Below, one piece after another: positions 33,503 through 45,939 of a DNA stretch of 64,000 bases. The notes beneath the pieces are model-generated. The model worked only from the letters and a program-made list of their open reading frames with translations. It had not been told where the DNA came from and made no database searches. The stretch is from positions 99,267,869 through 99,331,868 of the forward strand of contig OW386285.2 of the NCBI GenBank assembly GCA_936432065.2, given 5' to 3'. Every line of letters starts with the position of its first letter. Position 1 is the stretch's first letter. Position numbers and translations under genes: made by a program. This DNA is from Rutpela maculata (Eukaryota; Arthropoda; Insecta; Coleoptera; Cerambycidae).

Positions 33503-34824
33503 TAACCTCCCCACAATAAAATTGTGAGAGGTGACTACAATTAGTTCAAAATCGAAAATTGAGATAACATCAAATCTTTATGTTTTGAGGTCCCAGGAAC
33601 TCAAAAAAATGTCTGTGTGTGTGTATGCGTAGGTCTTGTAATAATTGTGTGGACACACACCACTCTATAACCATACTTATGTGGCCTTCGCTAATTGTGT
33701 GGCCATACACATGGCCACACAATTTAAAACCTATTTTTACAGCATCTATGTGGCCTCCCTACCCTATATCTGTCGGTTTCTGGAAATGGCCACACAAATA
33801 TAGTAAAAATTAGGTGTGTATAATCTCAGAAATTTTACCAAATTGTGTGGCCTTGTACAGTGCTGCCCCCAGCGGAAACATATATTATACTGCTATTATT
33901 TCCATTTCTTCGTGTGTATTCAAGATGTGTGTTAAATATGTCTTTTATGTGGCCCTGACAGTTTTATTGAATTGGAGGTTGAGTATTTAGTAGGTCGTAT
34001 TACTATTAATAGAACATTATTATAAATGAAATAAGATAGTGTTTTATTTGTATAAACGGACCTTTTTAATAAAATATTATTGATATTATTTATTTATTCT
34101 TTCATTTACTGCATTTCATCTAGGTAAGTTTTTTCTTTTTTTATAATAGTTTGAATAAAAAAAAGGAATATATCAATATAAATTTGAATACACTTTATGT
34201 TCATGATTTGTGTAACGTAGAGGGAAAATTATCATATTACGTTTTAGAAATTCACTTTATTAGAGGGAGACCAACTAGAGGAATAGAAATTTGCTTATAG
34301 TAAAAATAATATTGACATAATAAAAAGCAAAATTTAAACTGCATGATTCCAAAAAGACAAGAAATGTTACATAAACACAACTTCCTTTGTAGATAAGTCA
34401 AATACCAAGTTTTGTAAAGATGATCAAAATTTTTAAAAAGTGGAAATTTTTATTTAAATATATTTTAAAACAATGAAAGGTCTTTGCCATGCTGGAAAGT
34501 CGCTTTTGAGAACGTATATCTTAGAGAATTGAGCTTTCTAAACCCACATCCCGAAAGCATCAGTACGCCGTATGTCTACATCTATAACGGTCCATGTCCC
34601 AGAGGCGTGAACCAAGGTGGAGAAAATTGAGGCGTCAGATAATCTGATCTTAGTACTTTTTATGATATTTCAGTTATATCAAATTTTACTCAACTGGCAC
34701 GTTACCGATTTTTCCATCTCGCCGAATCTCATGCTTGCAGTTGCCAGTATTGTCGACAAAGGCTCCAAAGTATATCATCTTTTTTTATTACCACACAGTA
34801 ATATGTAAAATATCTGTGGTTATC

Positions 34825-35066
34825 ATTTGCTTGACCTAGAATCATAATTTTCGTTTTGTTGTAATTTACCTACACCTAACCATAATCAGTGCTTATGTTG
34901 AAGCCTGGTCAGCAGGTGTATGAGCTAATCCTTGCTTGCTGCAACTAAATTGTGTCAAGCTAGAAATATTGGTTCCGCCTAGAGCCACACCACTCTGCTA
35001 CCCGCATCACATATTCACTATAGAGGATTTGTGACGGAACGCATCTCTGGTTGACGCCTTCGCCAA
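34825..35066 (-). pseudogene. LINE reverse transcriptase remnant (RTE/CR1-like motif)
   Basis: The minus strand reads GVNQRCVPSQILYSEYVMR from about 35066, matching the GVRQGCVLSP motif B of one group of non-LTR RTs. Further on VNYNKTKIMILGQ matches the later V(N)xxKT(K) motif. The YADD region between them is lost or unreadable, with stops. It is nested in the hAT-like element. Confidence 0.6.
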
Positions 35067-35231
35067 CTTTACATTTGTCTGACTTACTGCTGTCTACTTT
35101 CACCAAAGCGGAGATTTCTTCACACATATCATGAATTAAATATACATATAACTCTTTGTACGAGGTATTAAATTAGAGAACATTAAATTTCTAAACGAAA
35201 CATTTTAGTCATTAAATAATGTGTTTCATTT

Positions 35232-35958
35232 TACTTGGAGTGGAAGTGGAAGTATAGTAACGACAAAAAAATTTTTAAAAATTTTTATTGTCCAAATAGG
35301 CTTAAAATGTCATGAAACGTCGAGATTTTAAGTTTGAGCGAAAAAAAATTTCCTGTCTGTCTGTCGGTCTGTCTGTCTGTCTGTCGGTCTGTCTGTCGGT
35401 CTGTCTGTCTGTAACTTTTTTTTGTGCGCACGTTTACTCTGGAACCGTTTAAGATATTGACTTGAAATTTGGTACACATATGTACTTTAATGAGATCTAG
35501 AACTAGATTATATTTTCATCTTGTTCCGTCGAAGGGTTGGGGGGTAAATTGGGGTAAATAGGTCAATAAAGCAGGTAAGAGTCCATAAAATTGGTATTTA
35601 GTATATACAAGAGAAGCTAAGGTCTCAAAAAATTTTTTGGTATTAGCCACCCCCATTACCACCCCCACCACCTTATTAAAGGAGCCAAAAAAAAATGTGA
35701 TTTAGTGTATGTACAGGAACCAGAAACCTTAAAATATTTTTTTACTTCATCCACCCCCCCCCCCACTATCACCCCCCTATCACCACCCCACAACCGATGT
35801 GGGGTATCGTTTTATGGGTTTTTGGGGTAGAGGATTTCAAATATTATATTATTAAAGTTCCATAAACAATTATTTTCATATACAAAATTTTTTCGTTGTG
35901 AGTGACTTGGATAGAGAATCTGGATGTGGAAGTAGTGATTCCTTGGGCAGCGGTTTTT
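35232..35958 (+). repeat. Interspersed repeat R1, copy 4 (forward)
   Basis: Full-length family copy with an expanded GTCT/GTCG run (35352-35411), nested within the hAT-like element. Its start is slightly altered (ACTTGGAGTGGAAGTGGAAG). Confidence 0.85.
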
Positions 35959-37970
35959 AGTGAGCTGTATGCCGGAGAAATCAAATTTGAAATATAGGAC
36001 CAACGTAGATTTCGAAAATTAAAGTCTTTCACTTTCGTCAATTTGTCTGTCGCATGTTTGTCTGCTTGATGGCGATGGAACTAAAAGACTATTTGACTGA
36101 GAAAATTAGTATTACGTGGATAGTTGACACCATTGCCAAGAAAGAAACCGACTATACTTTTAATTAACAAAATTCAAGGTAAACGCTCTAAAAAAGTAAT
36201 TAATAGAAAAAATGTTGCACAGAACAATATATGGCATGTAGTTAATACAATTGCCTAGGCACAAACCTGCTATACTTTTAATGAAAATTATACAGGGTGA
36301 TTGATGATTACCCAAAAGGGAAAATTAATTGATAAATTAATGATGCCAAACATAGAAGGAACTTTTGTATAAATACTTTTAAAGAATTATATTTTAATTA
36401 CACAACATTAGAAAATTTACCCGTTCATCGATCGATTTTTCTCTACTCTCTTAAGCTATAAGAACCAAAAAAGCCCTTACGATATACTACTATACGTTCT
36501 ACCTGTTTTTTCTACTGGGTTTTACTGTTATTACCTGCCATTTTAAGTAAAATATGTTGAAAAATTAGTACCCTACCTAGAAAACAACCACCGATGGATA
36601 AAAATATTACCCCCCATAAATATCAACAATTAAATACTTACCTAAATGGATTTTGATATGCATTAATATAATTCATGCAAGTGATAGAAACGACGAAAGA
36701 TATATTCATTAGGCCATACAAAAAGTCCCTACGACAATATTATGTCGTGACGTTTTCGAAAATTAAGAAATTTATAAGAAATAAGCAATTCTTGCCATCA
36801 TAACGTGCCCCGATTCAAATGTTTATTTCTATGTCTCAAGAGGATACAAGAAAACCTACCGGGAATATATTTTTTTAAGAATGAAGCCCACTAAAAATAG
36901 AACTCACGAGGTAATAGTTTTTGTTTTCGTTATTAAAAGTGATATATCTTGGCTCCATAATAGATAGCCTTGTATGCTAAAATATGCTCTGGTTTAAAAT
37001 ACATAAAATCAATATACAGAAGGTGTTGGGGGGAAAGGTGTAAATATTTGGCATGAAGATTTTTTGGCAAAAATTGAATAGGCTTCTTATATACATATTT
37101 TCTTTTTCAATTAGCTTATCTTGGACACCACTTATAAAATGGTGCATCACAATCTCATTTTTTTCTACGACTGTCATGAAAATAGACTTTCCATCCTCTG
37201 AGAACTAAAGTTGCCCGCTGAACCCAAAGAATTTCTCTTTAGAAACGATGTGCTTGAGGTTTAATATTAGAATAATAATAAAAATCAGTGCTTCTTTGTC
37301 AATTTTGCTGCAGTTGTAAAAAATGGTGTGTATTTCGAACGGAAAGTACCCATGCCAATTTTTCATGATTGAAATATGCAGCAATATTCATGCCCAAGCT
37401 GCAATAGATCACTTTCCGCTGTTAATATGTAAATAGTCATAATTTGAATAACTTAGAGTAACAAAATTTGGAAAACAGTTCTTATAAAGCTTCTAAACTA
37501 GTCATATTATAAACAAAGACTTTTTTCTATACTTTTCTTTCGCTTGGGAATCAGCCGTTATCTAACAAAAGCCTTATAGCGATGGGAATAAATCTTCAAA
37601 CGTAATTTGCCTGAATACTATAAAATTGTAAGAAATATCGAACATTAATATGATACCTGTTTTAAAGAATATGAATTGTCAAAAAACACAAACCTTTTTT
37701 TTTATATAAACAATCTATCAGTACCCGAATTTAAATACAGATATCCTACTACACACTGACCATAGAATAATGCAATACCTAATATGATATATAATCTACA
37801 TGATTATATTTATTTTAAAATAACAGAATTTTTCCCTTCTAGCATAACGTAACTATTGTAATCCTGAAGTAGCAAAGGGCAGGCTACGGAAAGTGCATAA
37901 ATAAACATTTACAGATTTTTTTAATATGAAAAAACATGTACCTGAAATAAATAATTTTTTGTAATAAATT
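35959..37970. other. Interior of the hAT-like element without recognised genes
   Basis: A+T-rich with short frames only. At 36292 the phrase ATACAGGGTGATTGATG resembles a transposon end but has no partner. Confidence 0.35.
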
Positions 37971-38185
37971 GCAGGGTGTGTATTATTGTCCACACAATAT
38001 CCACAAAATTGTGGGGCTTGGCCACACAATTATATTTTTGCAAAAAGTAACATTAATTTTGAGTGTAAGAAAATTTTGAAAATAGAGTTAGAAAGCCCTC
38101 AAAATGGTGAGTATTGATTACGTAATAACTTGAAAGACCCATTTTTTGGCGAAATGTCTTGTGTCCACACAATTATTGCCGCACC

Positions 38186-38191
<6 letters not shown>

Positions 38192-38244
<53 letters not shown>
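38192..38244. repeat. (GT)n microsatellite
   Basis: About 26 GT units directly right of the hAT-like element. A shorter GT run lies at its left edge (33611-33624), so one microsatellite was split. Confidence 0.95.
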
Positions 38245-38252
<8 letters not shown>

Positions 38253-38570
38253 TAGTACGATAGCGGCGAAACTATTAAACGGATTTGGATGAAACTTTGC
38301 ATGAGGGTTTCTTTAGTGCTCCAGAAGGTCTGAAAAGGTTTTGGTTGAGATCGGATTACGTTTAGTGCCGTTTTGGCACAACAAGTTGTTTATTTTATGA
38401 TTACTTACAATTTGTAATCGAACCATTGAAAAGCAGTAAAAATTACAATTTCAACGATATATCACACTTGCACCCTTTCGATTTGGTTTCCGTTAAAAAA
38501 ATTAAAAAGTATTCGTTACATATGGCAGCATCCAAAAAATATTATTGGTATTATTGTTAGGGGAAACTGT

Positions 38571-39763
38571 ATTTTGCCATCTGTCAAAAATATTTGGGTT
38601 GGTAACCTTTGTGAATGTTGATTTATAGGTTATGGTACGTGACGTCACAGCTAACCTCAAAAATATATATTTCTTAAGATTTAAGAATATTACGTAGCTA
38701 TTATTAAAATTTCTGGCTGGTTCCCGTACTTTCAACTAAAATTAGTACAGTGTAATGTTTATGAAGTTCTAAATACTTTGTCCTAATTAAATAGGACTCG
38801 GTTTGTAGGTTATTTTTATTAATCAACCGTTTTAGTTGAGATTTTGACAATTTTGACATTTTGCTTGAGGGACGACAATCGAACGCAGTTTGCGTGGTTT
38901 TATATATTTTTTTCTAGTTTTTCTTGAGAAACTGTGTGTTTTCGTAATAATATCATGTAATAATGTCATGTAGTGAATATTATTCAACCCTTAGGTGATG
39001 TAAAGTGTCGCTATGATGAGAAAATCAAAATAATAGACGATATTGACCCATACACCATGTGAGTGGAGTCTGGAGACCTTTCTGCAGATTTGTTTATTTT
39101 ACCTTGGGTATCCGTAATTAATATGGTAAATTACTTAGTATTGACTCACAGCTTCTACACAGGCCAAGAGATAAAAGCATTCAAATCTTTACAAGCATAT
39201 AAATATTATAAGGCTGGATTTGTGCAAGAAGTTTGTGCAAAAAAGATAAACTCAAATGTATTCATTGTTATGGGCAATGCAAGTTTACATTTAAATAACT
39301 AAGTGCTAGATTTCAGTGATAAGCATGTTATATTACGCGTATATGTAGTATTCAATAGACTCTACCAGAAAGTGATTTCTTTACCTTTCTCCTAAGCTTT
39401 TTTTACAGTCAAAATAAACCTTATCTCACAATCGCACCTTATCGCACAAAAGGATGGCACTTTATTTTTATTTCACGTTTAAAACTGAGATTACTTCTTT
39501 GTTTACAATAGAATAAAAAGTTTGGTTGTACCTCAGGCAATATGGCCGACTTATCGTGACGTCATCTTAAAATGGTCTATATTGAAAAATTATTTACCTA
39601 CGTGAATTTTTAAATATTTGCTTGGAGCCAGTACGGCTCCAAGCTAAAAATGAGAATAAACTTGAAAAACTTAAACATGTTATGTCCCTAAATATATTTC
39701 ATAACCTAAAAATCGACATTCGTAAAGGTTACCAACCTATATATTTTTGACAATGTCAAAACT
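38571..39763. mobile_element. 1.19 kb element with ~62-bp terminal inverted repeats
   Basis: GGGTTGGTAACCTTTGTGAA near the left end pairs with its complement near 39723-39737, together with TGTCAAAAATAT outside and GGTTATG inside. It carries the protein fragment at 39003-39302. Confidence 0.65.
39003..39302 (+). pseudogene. Fragment of a repeated insect protein (possibly SWIM/YqaJ-associated family)
   Basis: The frame reads YDEKIKIIDDIDPYT, an in-frame TGA at 39060, then INMVNYLVLTHSFYTGQEI, KAFKSLQAYKYYKAGFVQEV and SNVFIVMG before a stop. This block order is one I know from multicopy insect proteins whose later parts contain a SWIM zinc finger and a YqaJ-like (lambda exonuclease-type) nuclease. 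None of those later domains is present. Related fragments at 17640, 18547 and 24900 show the family recurs in this window. It lies between terminal inverted repeats, so the fragment travels with, or was captured by, a mobile element. Function is unknown. Confidence 0.5.
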
Positions 39764-40971
39764 TATTTTAGTTAACCGTGTTCGAATATTACGTCTGATT
39801 GATACGACGCGTCACAATCGTTCATTTATTGCAAATCGAGCTAACTGAGCTACATCTTAAACGTTCGAATATTACAAAATAAAGAACTCGGACGAAGCTC
39901 GACTAGCTCGGACCTTTTTGATGGAGCAGGAAGATTTTAATTTGACGCATGCGTAGTCTGCTTGAACTGTCCATAATATTATTGACTTGTTGAGGTTAGA
40001 GTTAATTTCTGTGTTATTATTTTTTTTCACTATCCAATGTCCTACAAAATCTTCGAAACTTTATCTGTTAATACCCTTATAATATCCGGCAATTGATTAA
40101 CATGCAACATAAACAAACATAAGAGGTTATATTTTAACAGATTGCTTGTAGTCCACTTCAGTTCATTCGATATTTGTTCATGAAATAAATGGCTCCAAAG
40201 TAACGTGTAATTTATGTGTTTGCTCAGTGTTCTAATTTCCGATGTAATATCCAAATACAGTTAATAGGGATCCATCGTGTGGGGAGGTTCCAGCCGCTTC
40301 CAGTAGCTGCCGATTTTTTTTTAAAGTCGAATTAGGCAGATTTATCCACAAATGGGAATTCTGACATAAATTTTAATTCTAAACAACTTTTCTTAGTAAC
40401 AGTTTTTCATATTGTTAAAATTGAACGTAGTTTACTCTTACATAATTTTCAGATTTTTTAATTTTCTGAACACCCTGTACATGACATATTAACTTACTCC
40501 ATGGCAATCATGTTTTAAACAAAAGCAAAACTTTTTATGAAGAATAAATTTCCCGCGTAAAATGAGAAATAAAAAGGTTTACCCTCTTATTCACTCTAAC
40601 TGTGAACATACTGTATTTAACCTGCAAATTCTCACATTTTATCGACGAAATTGGTTTAGTCAATAGTTTCTAAGTTAAAAATTTATTATAATTTTTCTTA
40701 AATACAAAATAATGGATCTTTTGTTACAAAACTGAAGACGAAGTAGTTTTCACAAACATAAAAACACCTAAACGGTACACTTTAATACTGTACTCGCTGC
40801 ACATTTCGCCAACCATGTTGGCTTCATCTGGGGGTGAGTAAAATAGTTCTAGTTTTTTAACATTCCGCAATTTAAATGTACCATTATTTGAATCTTTAAC
40901 CACGGATACAAGGGGGATTTTGGGTTTCGAACGATTTTTTCAATTTTTTTGGAGTTATCTTGGGGCATTAT
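39764..40971. other. Gene-free stretch
   Basis: No recognised features. Confidence 0.35.
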
Positions 40972-41341
40972 GGATAGGATTTTGCAGAGTGAGAGGGGAA
41001 ATATGCATTTATTTTCGGTTTATTATAAATGTTTAAAAAATTATAAATAGTTTTAGATACTTCCTATTGCTCTAAGGAATACATATACAGTTTTTATCAT
41101 AAATTTTGTATCTAGTTAAATGCTATACTCTAATAATGAAATTAGGAACTATTTTCACTGAGAAACTACGATATTCAAGGACAACAGAAATTTACAATAA
41201 AAAAAAAATAGTTGTATTCGTTAGGATAATAGTAATTGTTTAAAACAGTTTTAAAGATTATACCATGTTTGGCTATTTAATTATTTATAATAAACCGAAA
41301 ATAAACGCATATTTCCATCTCACTCTGAAAAATCCTATCCT
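40972..41341. mobile_element. 370-bp MITE with ~75-bp terminal inverted repeats
   Basis: GGATAGGATTTTGCAGAGTG then TTTATTTTCGGTTTATTATAA on the left are repeated inverted on the right, ending ATCCTATCC, with few mismatches. Non-coding. Confidence 0.8.
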
Positions 41342-41814
41342 TAAAGAAGATATTTTCCATCATGGAGTTTTCTGTGAGCCTACTGGGCGTTACTAAAAAT
41401 CTTCGTCAATTATCCTTTTTGGATGAGACTAATTTTTAGCCAGTATGTGTGACAGGGTGTAGAGCAATGGTTCCGGACAACATCTAGAATAATTTCGAAC
41501 GATTATCAAAATCGAAAAGGAACATTAAGAAACTTTTTTTATAGAATTATCTGTTCTTTAAAATTTTATGCATAATGAATGTTTATAGATATATTAGTCC
41601 CTTCTTGAGGTAAACCAGAAAAGGGCAAAAAGCTCAAAAGTTCGGTGATTGGACCGCAAGGCATCTTGCCCCCCTCCCCATTTTCGAGGGCGGGAAATAG
41701 AATGGTGACAATATTTTCCGACCTACCCTTCACCTACTACCCCTAAACCGGAAAACCACTCCTTTTTCCGGTGCTAGGAATTTTTTATCGGAAAATTTTA
41801 TTAACGAGAGTTGT
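41342..41814. other. Gene-free stretch at the truncation of the BEL/Pao element
   Basis: No integrase-like or LTR-like sequence is seen where the BEL/Pao element should continue. Confidence 0.4.
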
Positions 41815-42465
41815 TCAGATTTGTGAAATGACATTTATGTATGTTTCGCTTAATTTCCCTAGTGCCATTTTTGGACCATGAAACCAAATTTCAGTTGTTA
41901 CCAAATTTTGAGGTTCTATGCCTCTTGACAAACAGTCAGCGGGATTCTCACTCGTATTAACGTAACCCCAATTAAAATTTGAACTTAAGTCTTGAATCTT
42001 TTTAACTCTGTTGGCAACATACGGATTTAATTTTATTGGCTCTTTTTTTATCCATGCTAATGCTATACTCGAATCGGAGTACAAGAATACTTGATGTATT
42101 TTTGATTTTAATAGTTTATAAACTTTACTTGTTAAACTAGCAAGTAACAAAGCACTATTTAATTCTAATTTAGGAATAGTTAATTTCTTATTAATAGGTG
42201 CAATCCTAGACTTAGAACAAAGCAAATTAAAATACACCTTGTCATTACAAACTGCTCTAATATAGAGAACAGCTCCATATGCCGTTATAGACGAATCACA
42301 ATAGCCTATTAACTGTACTGTACCCGCATTAGCAAAATTTAAATTTCGAGTTACATTTACTACTGGCATACTTGTTAAATTTTGAACGAACTCTTGCCAC
42401 AACGTTAGTAATTTTTCAGGTAGAATATCATCGCAGTTTAATTTGTTGATCCAGAGTTCTTGCAT
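41815..42465 (-). pseudogene. BEL/Pao pol: RNase H region
   Basis: The frame starts in the thumb/connection region (MQELWINKL). It carries GYCDSSITAYGAVLY, TIPKLELNSALL and FLYSDSSIALAWI, which hold the expected Asp, Glu and Asp of RNase H, and then the BEL-type ENPADCLSRGI signature. The frame ends at 41815. The expected integrase zinc module, catalytic core and 3' LTR are missing, so the element is truncated here. A frameshift separates it from the RT part, where a PLGLAGPVLVAAKL block can be read in another frame at about 42470-42530. Confidence 0.85.
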
Positions 42466-42503
42466 AATCAGCTTAGCTGCTACTAGAACCGGTCCTGCTA
42501 AAC

Positions 42504-43625
42504 CTAATGGATCATAACTAAATTGTCTTTGCTAATATCAACGTCATCAAAATGTTGATTTTCAAGACCAATATCATTTAACATCGAAAAGTCATTTGAG
42601 TACCACTTGTGTAACTGAAAAGAACCTTTCTTTAGGATATTAATCAACTCATTCTTTAACTGAATGGTTTCTTCAATGGTGTCACCTCCCGAAAGAATAT
42701 CATCAACGTAGGTATTGTTTAATAGAGCCCTCGTGGCTAAAGGATAATTATGCTGTTCATTATGTGCAAGTTCTACTAAGCATCTAGTAGCTAAAAATGG
42801 AGAGCTTCTTAAACTGTATGTAACTATTTGTAACTGCAAACATTGAACTGGCGAATTTTTTTTCTCTCCACAAAATATTTTGTAAAGGTCTATGATTAGG
42901 GTGAATTGAAATCATTCGGTACATTTGTTTTATATCCGTTGAAATTACGTATTTATATGTCCTAAAAAGTATCAATACATCAAACAATTCATTTTGAACT
43001 ACAGCCCCATTATACATTAAATAATTTATAGACCTTTTATTTTTTGTTTTCATACTCCCATCAAAAACAACACGAAGTTTAGTAGTCTTTTTGTCCTCCC
43101 TGATTACAGGATGGTGAGCCATGAAATAAACAGACCCACTATTTAAATCATAACTATTAATATCTACAATTTTTGCATGGTTAAGGTCAATATATTCATT
43201 AATGAATTTACTATATTGCAAAAACAGTTCAGGATTTATTTTAAATCTTTTCTCCAAATTTTCAAATCTGTTGTATGCTATGGAATATGAATCCCCTAAA
43301 CATAAATCTGTTAAATTTTGTTTTAATGGTAGACACACTTGAAATTTATTATCAACCATTTCTACCGTGTCTTGAAAGATAGACTCACAGGCTTCCTGCT
43401 CACTTGAATATTCAGGAAATATTTCAGGTACCTTTTCAGCTTCCCAAAATTGAGAAACGAGCTGTTCTAAGTTAAATGTAGTACTACAAAATAACGAAAC
43501 TTCAGAAAAATGACATAACCGAGCATCTCTCGAATTAGAAGGAATAGAACCACTAACAACATAACCAAAATGAGTATTTTGCAAAATTAAATTATCTAAT
43601 TACCTAATTTTATTGTACCTGTTAG
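42504..43625 (-). pseudogene. BEL/Pao pol: reverse transcriptase region
   Basis: 43584-42784 has the GYVVSG block, VFDGS, and VISTDIKQMYRMI with the first catalytic Asp. After a frameshift near 42840, 42839-42504 has YSLRSSPFLATRCL and NNTYVDDILSGG with the catalytic YVDD. Order and spacing fit BEL/Pao RT. Frameshifts at both ends and near 43590-43650, plus stops, show it is inactive. Confidence 0.85.
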
Positions 43626-43651
43626 CAATGTGTCAAAAAATACATCTGCTC

Positions 43652-45235
43652 CTAAGAGAAGATCAATTCAGGCTTATTAAACGAATTATCGGCTAATTTA
43701 ATGTAGTCTGGAATATTGAATGTTGTAGTAGTGAATTCAAATTGTGGTAAATTATCTGTAATTCTTTCCACTACTGCACAATTAACACCGATCTTATAAT
43801 CATATGCACAAGACTCTATGTCAACATTAACAAACTTTCGAACCTCGACTGCGTTTTCAGATATACCCATAACATTCACATTATTATTAAATGTTTTTAG
43901 CCTTAATTTTTGAGCAAGATTATTTGTGATAAAAGATGTTTGAGAACAACTGTCAATTAACCCACGAACACAAATCCTGTCACCATTATTTGCAATTAGC
44001 TAAACCATAATTGTAGGTAATAAGACATTTTTATTCATATTGCAATGGTTCCACAGAGCAATAGAATTTTCCGAATTATCCGATAATTGTGGATCCAAGT
44101 GAAGCAACGTGTTATGATCTCTATGACATGTTTGACATTTAAATGAAAATCTACATTTATCCAAGTGACTATTTAGACAGACTTAACATAATCTTTTTTT
44201 ATCAATAAAAGAAATTCTTTCATTAACTGGTATTGATATAAATTTTTTACAACTAAAAATTTTATGTCCATTTGTGGAACAAAACGAGCACTTACTTTCA
44301 ACCTTATTTTTTGTCGTTAAATGACTGAACTGTGCTTTTTCCTTATATTTCTTTTCAGGTTGAGCAACGGCTTCTAAAGCAGTGGCTCTATTTTCTAAAT
44401 ACATTAAAAACTTACTTAACGTAGGCAGCTCTGCTGTGTTTCTATCTATTTGATAAGCACGGTTCGTATACTGATCAAGCTTTTTTGATAAAACACAAAT
44501 CAAAATCATATCCCAACTTTCAACTGGCTGTTTTAAATTTTTTAGAGCACCAATATGTTGCTTTGTTTTACTAACGAAATCTCTCAAAATAACAGTAGTG
44601 CCTTTTTGCATGTTTGGGATATCAAGAAGGGCATAAATATGTGAATTTATTAACATTGTTTCATTGTCATATCGATCACGTAATAAAGCAAGAGCTTCAG
44701 TATACGAACTATTTACAATAGGTAAGGTATCAATTAGCGCAAGAGCCTCGCCTCTCAAATAGTTTCTTAAATAGAACAATTTTTCTACAGGTGTTAAATT
44801 AGGGTTTTTATCAATGACTGCAAAGAACATATCAATAAAAGGCTTAAAATTATTTAAATTTTTTCCATCAAAAATTGGTATATCGATATGCGGTAACTTC
44901 GTTGTCGAAATACTCTGACTTAGTACTGGTTTCTTAACATTACCTTTTGCAAGTATGTCGTTTATATCAGCAATAATGTCATAATACATATTTTCAACCG
45001 AATTACTATTCAATATTTCAGAGTCATCCTTATCTAGACACGAAATTTCAACCTGTATATCTTGATATTTTTGAAAACTTAGAACCAGATTTTCTTTTCT
45101 GGCTTGCAATTGTTCTAACAATATGTCTGAAACTGAATCTTTATTGTGTGCTAAAACAAATTCCTGCACCCTTGTTATTGTTGATACGCATTGTTTACTT
45201 TTCTCTTTTAGCTTTGGCAAATCTTTCTTCGACAT
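43652..45235 (-). pseudogene. BEL/Pao gag and aspartic protease
   Basis: The frame opens with ATG at 45235. An N-terminal coiled-coil-like part is followed by the DUF1759-type gag core (LPHIDIPIFDG, LFYLRNYLRGEAL) and a zinc-knuckle-like CSFCSTNGHKIFSC. An in-frame TAA at 44183 interrupts a second cysteine block (VCLNSHLDKC, CQTCHRDH). Another stop at about 43999 precedes the protease part, where LIDSCSQTSF holds the probable catalytic Asp. The frame is otherwise continuous to 43652, where it shifts into LLLGADVFF. Gag, protease and pol therefore once formed one long frame. This is the best-preserved retroelement in the window. Confidence 0.85.
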
Positions 45236-45939
45236 TTTGCCTTTTTATTTTTACAAAATATTCAAAAAATAAAAGACTAAAATTATATATAGTTGTTAGA
45301 TCAAACTGAGAAAGTAAAAATAGTTAAAGTTTCGAAATATGAAATAGAAATATCACCAAAAGTGTGTAAACATATACAAAACCTTCTGTCCGTCCTCAGA
45401 AATTAAAGTTCACTACCACACTATCGGCTGCCGGTAACGGGAATACAGTTGACAGTAAAGCTGGTGCTGCAACCTGTTGTCGAATCCTAGAACATTGGCT
45501 GTATTTGCGCGTTAGAAATCTGCAACCCCTTGGTACGCCACCTATTGCTAACCAGCCACAGCACCACCACTAGCAATCGATATTATCGACAAAAACTGTC
45601 CGTTGAATTGTTAGACAAGGACCGCGCAAGGCGTCACTATCGTTATGGAAATTTCCACTGAACACTTGAAAAATAGTACTTTATTTCTTACTTTCACTTT
45701 AACTCCGAATAATTAGTCACTTTTTTATTAATTATTCACTGCACATCCGGCTCGAAGGACCATTTTATGTAGGAAAAAAGGTTTTTTAGAATGGACTTTA
45801 AATGTTAAAATGATACGGCGTCGTTGTCTGTTTACACTTAGGTATATTTACACTATCTACAATTCACTATAATACAACTAACGCCACTAAATAACTAATT
45901 TACTCGTTGATGCCAGAAGGCAGAGCACAATTTAGCGTA
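45236..45939 (-). mobile_element. BEL/Pao leader upstream of gag
   Basis: On the minus strand this runs from the LTR side toward gag and includes GGTCCTTCGAGCCGG (about 45748-45762), a phrase I know from BEL/Pao leaders. LTR-versus-leader boundary and primer-binding site could not be fixed because the 3' LTR is missing. Confidence 0.5.

Larger units (their letters stand above)
33630..38187. mobile_element. 4.56 kb hAT-like element, decayed, with nested repeats
   Basis: The left end reads TAGGTCTTGTAATAATTGTG and the right end, complemented, CAGGTGCGGCAATAATTGTG, both continuing TGGACACA. Flanking octamers are TGTATGCG and TATATGTG (6 of 8 match), in line with an old 8-bp duplication. Short TTGTGTGGCC words cluster inside both ends (33640-33860 and 37985-38175), like hAT subterminal repeats. 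No hAT transposase was seen. A LINE piece and an R1 copy lie inside. The flanks on both sides are GT-rich, so it inserted into a microsatellite. Confidence 0.6.
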
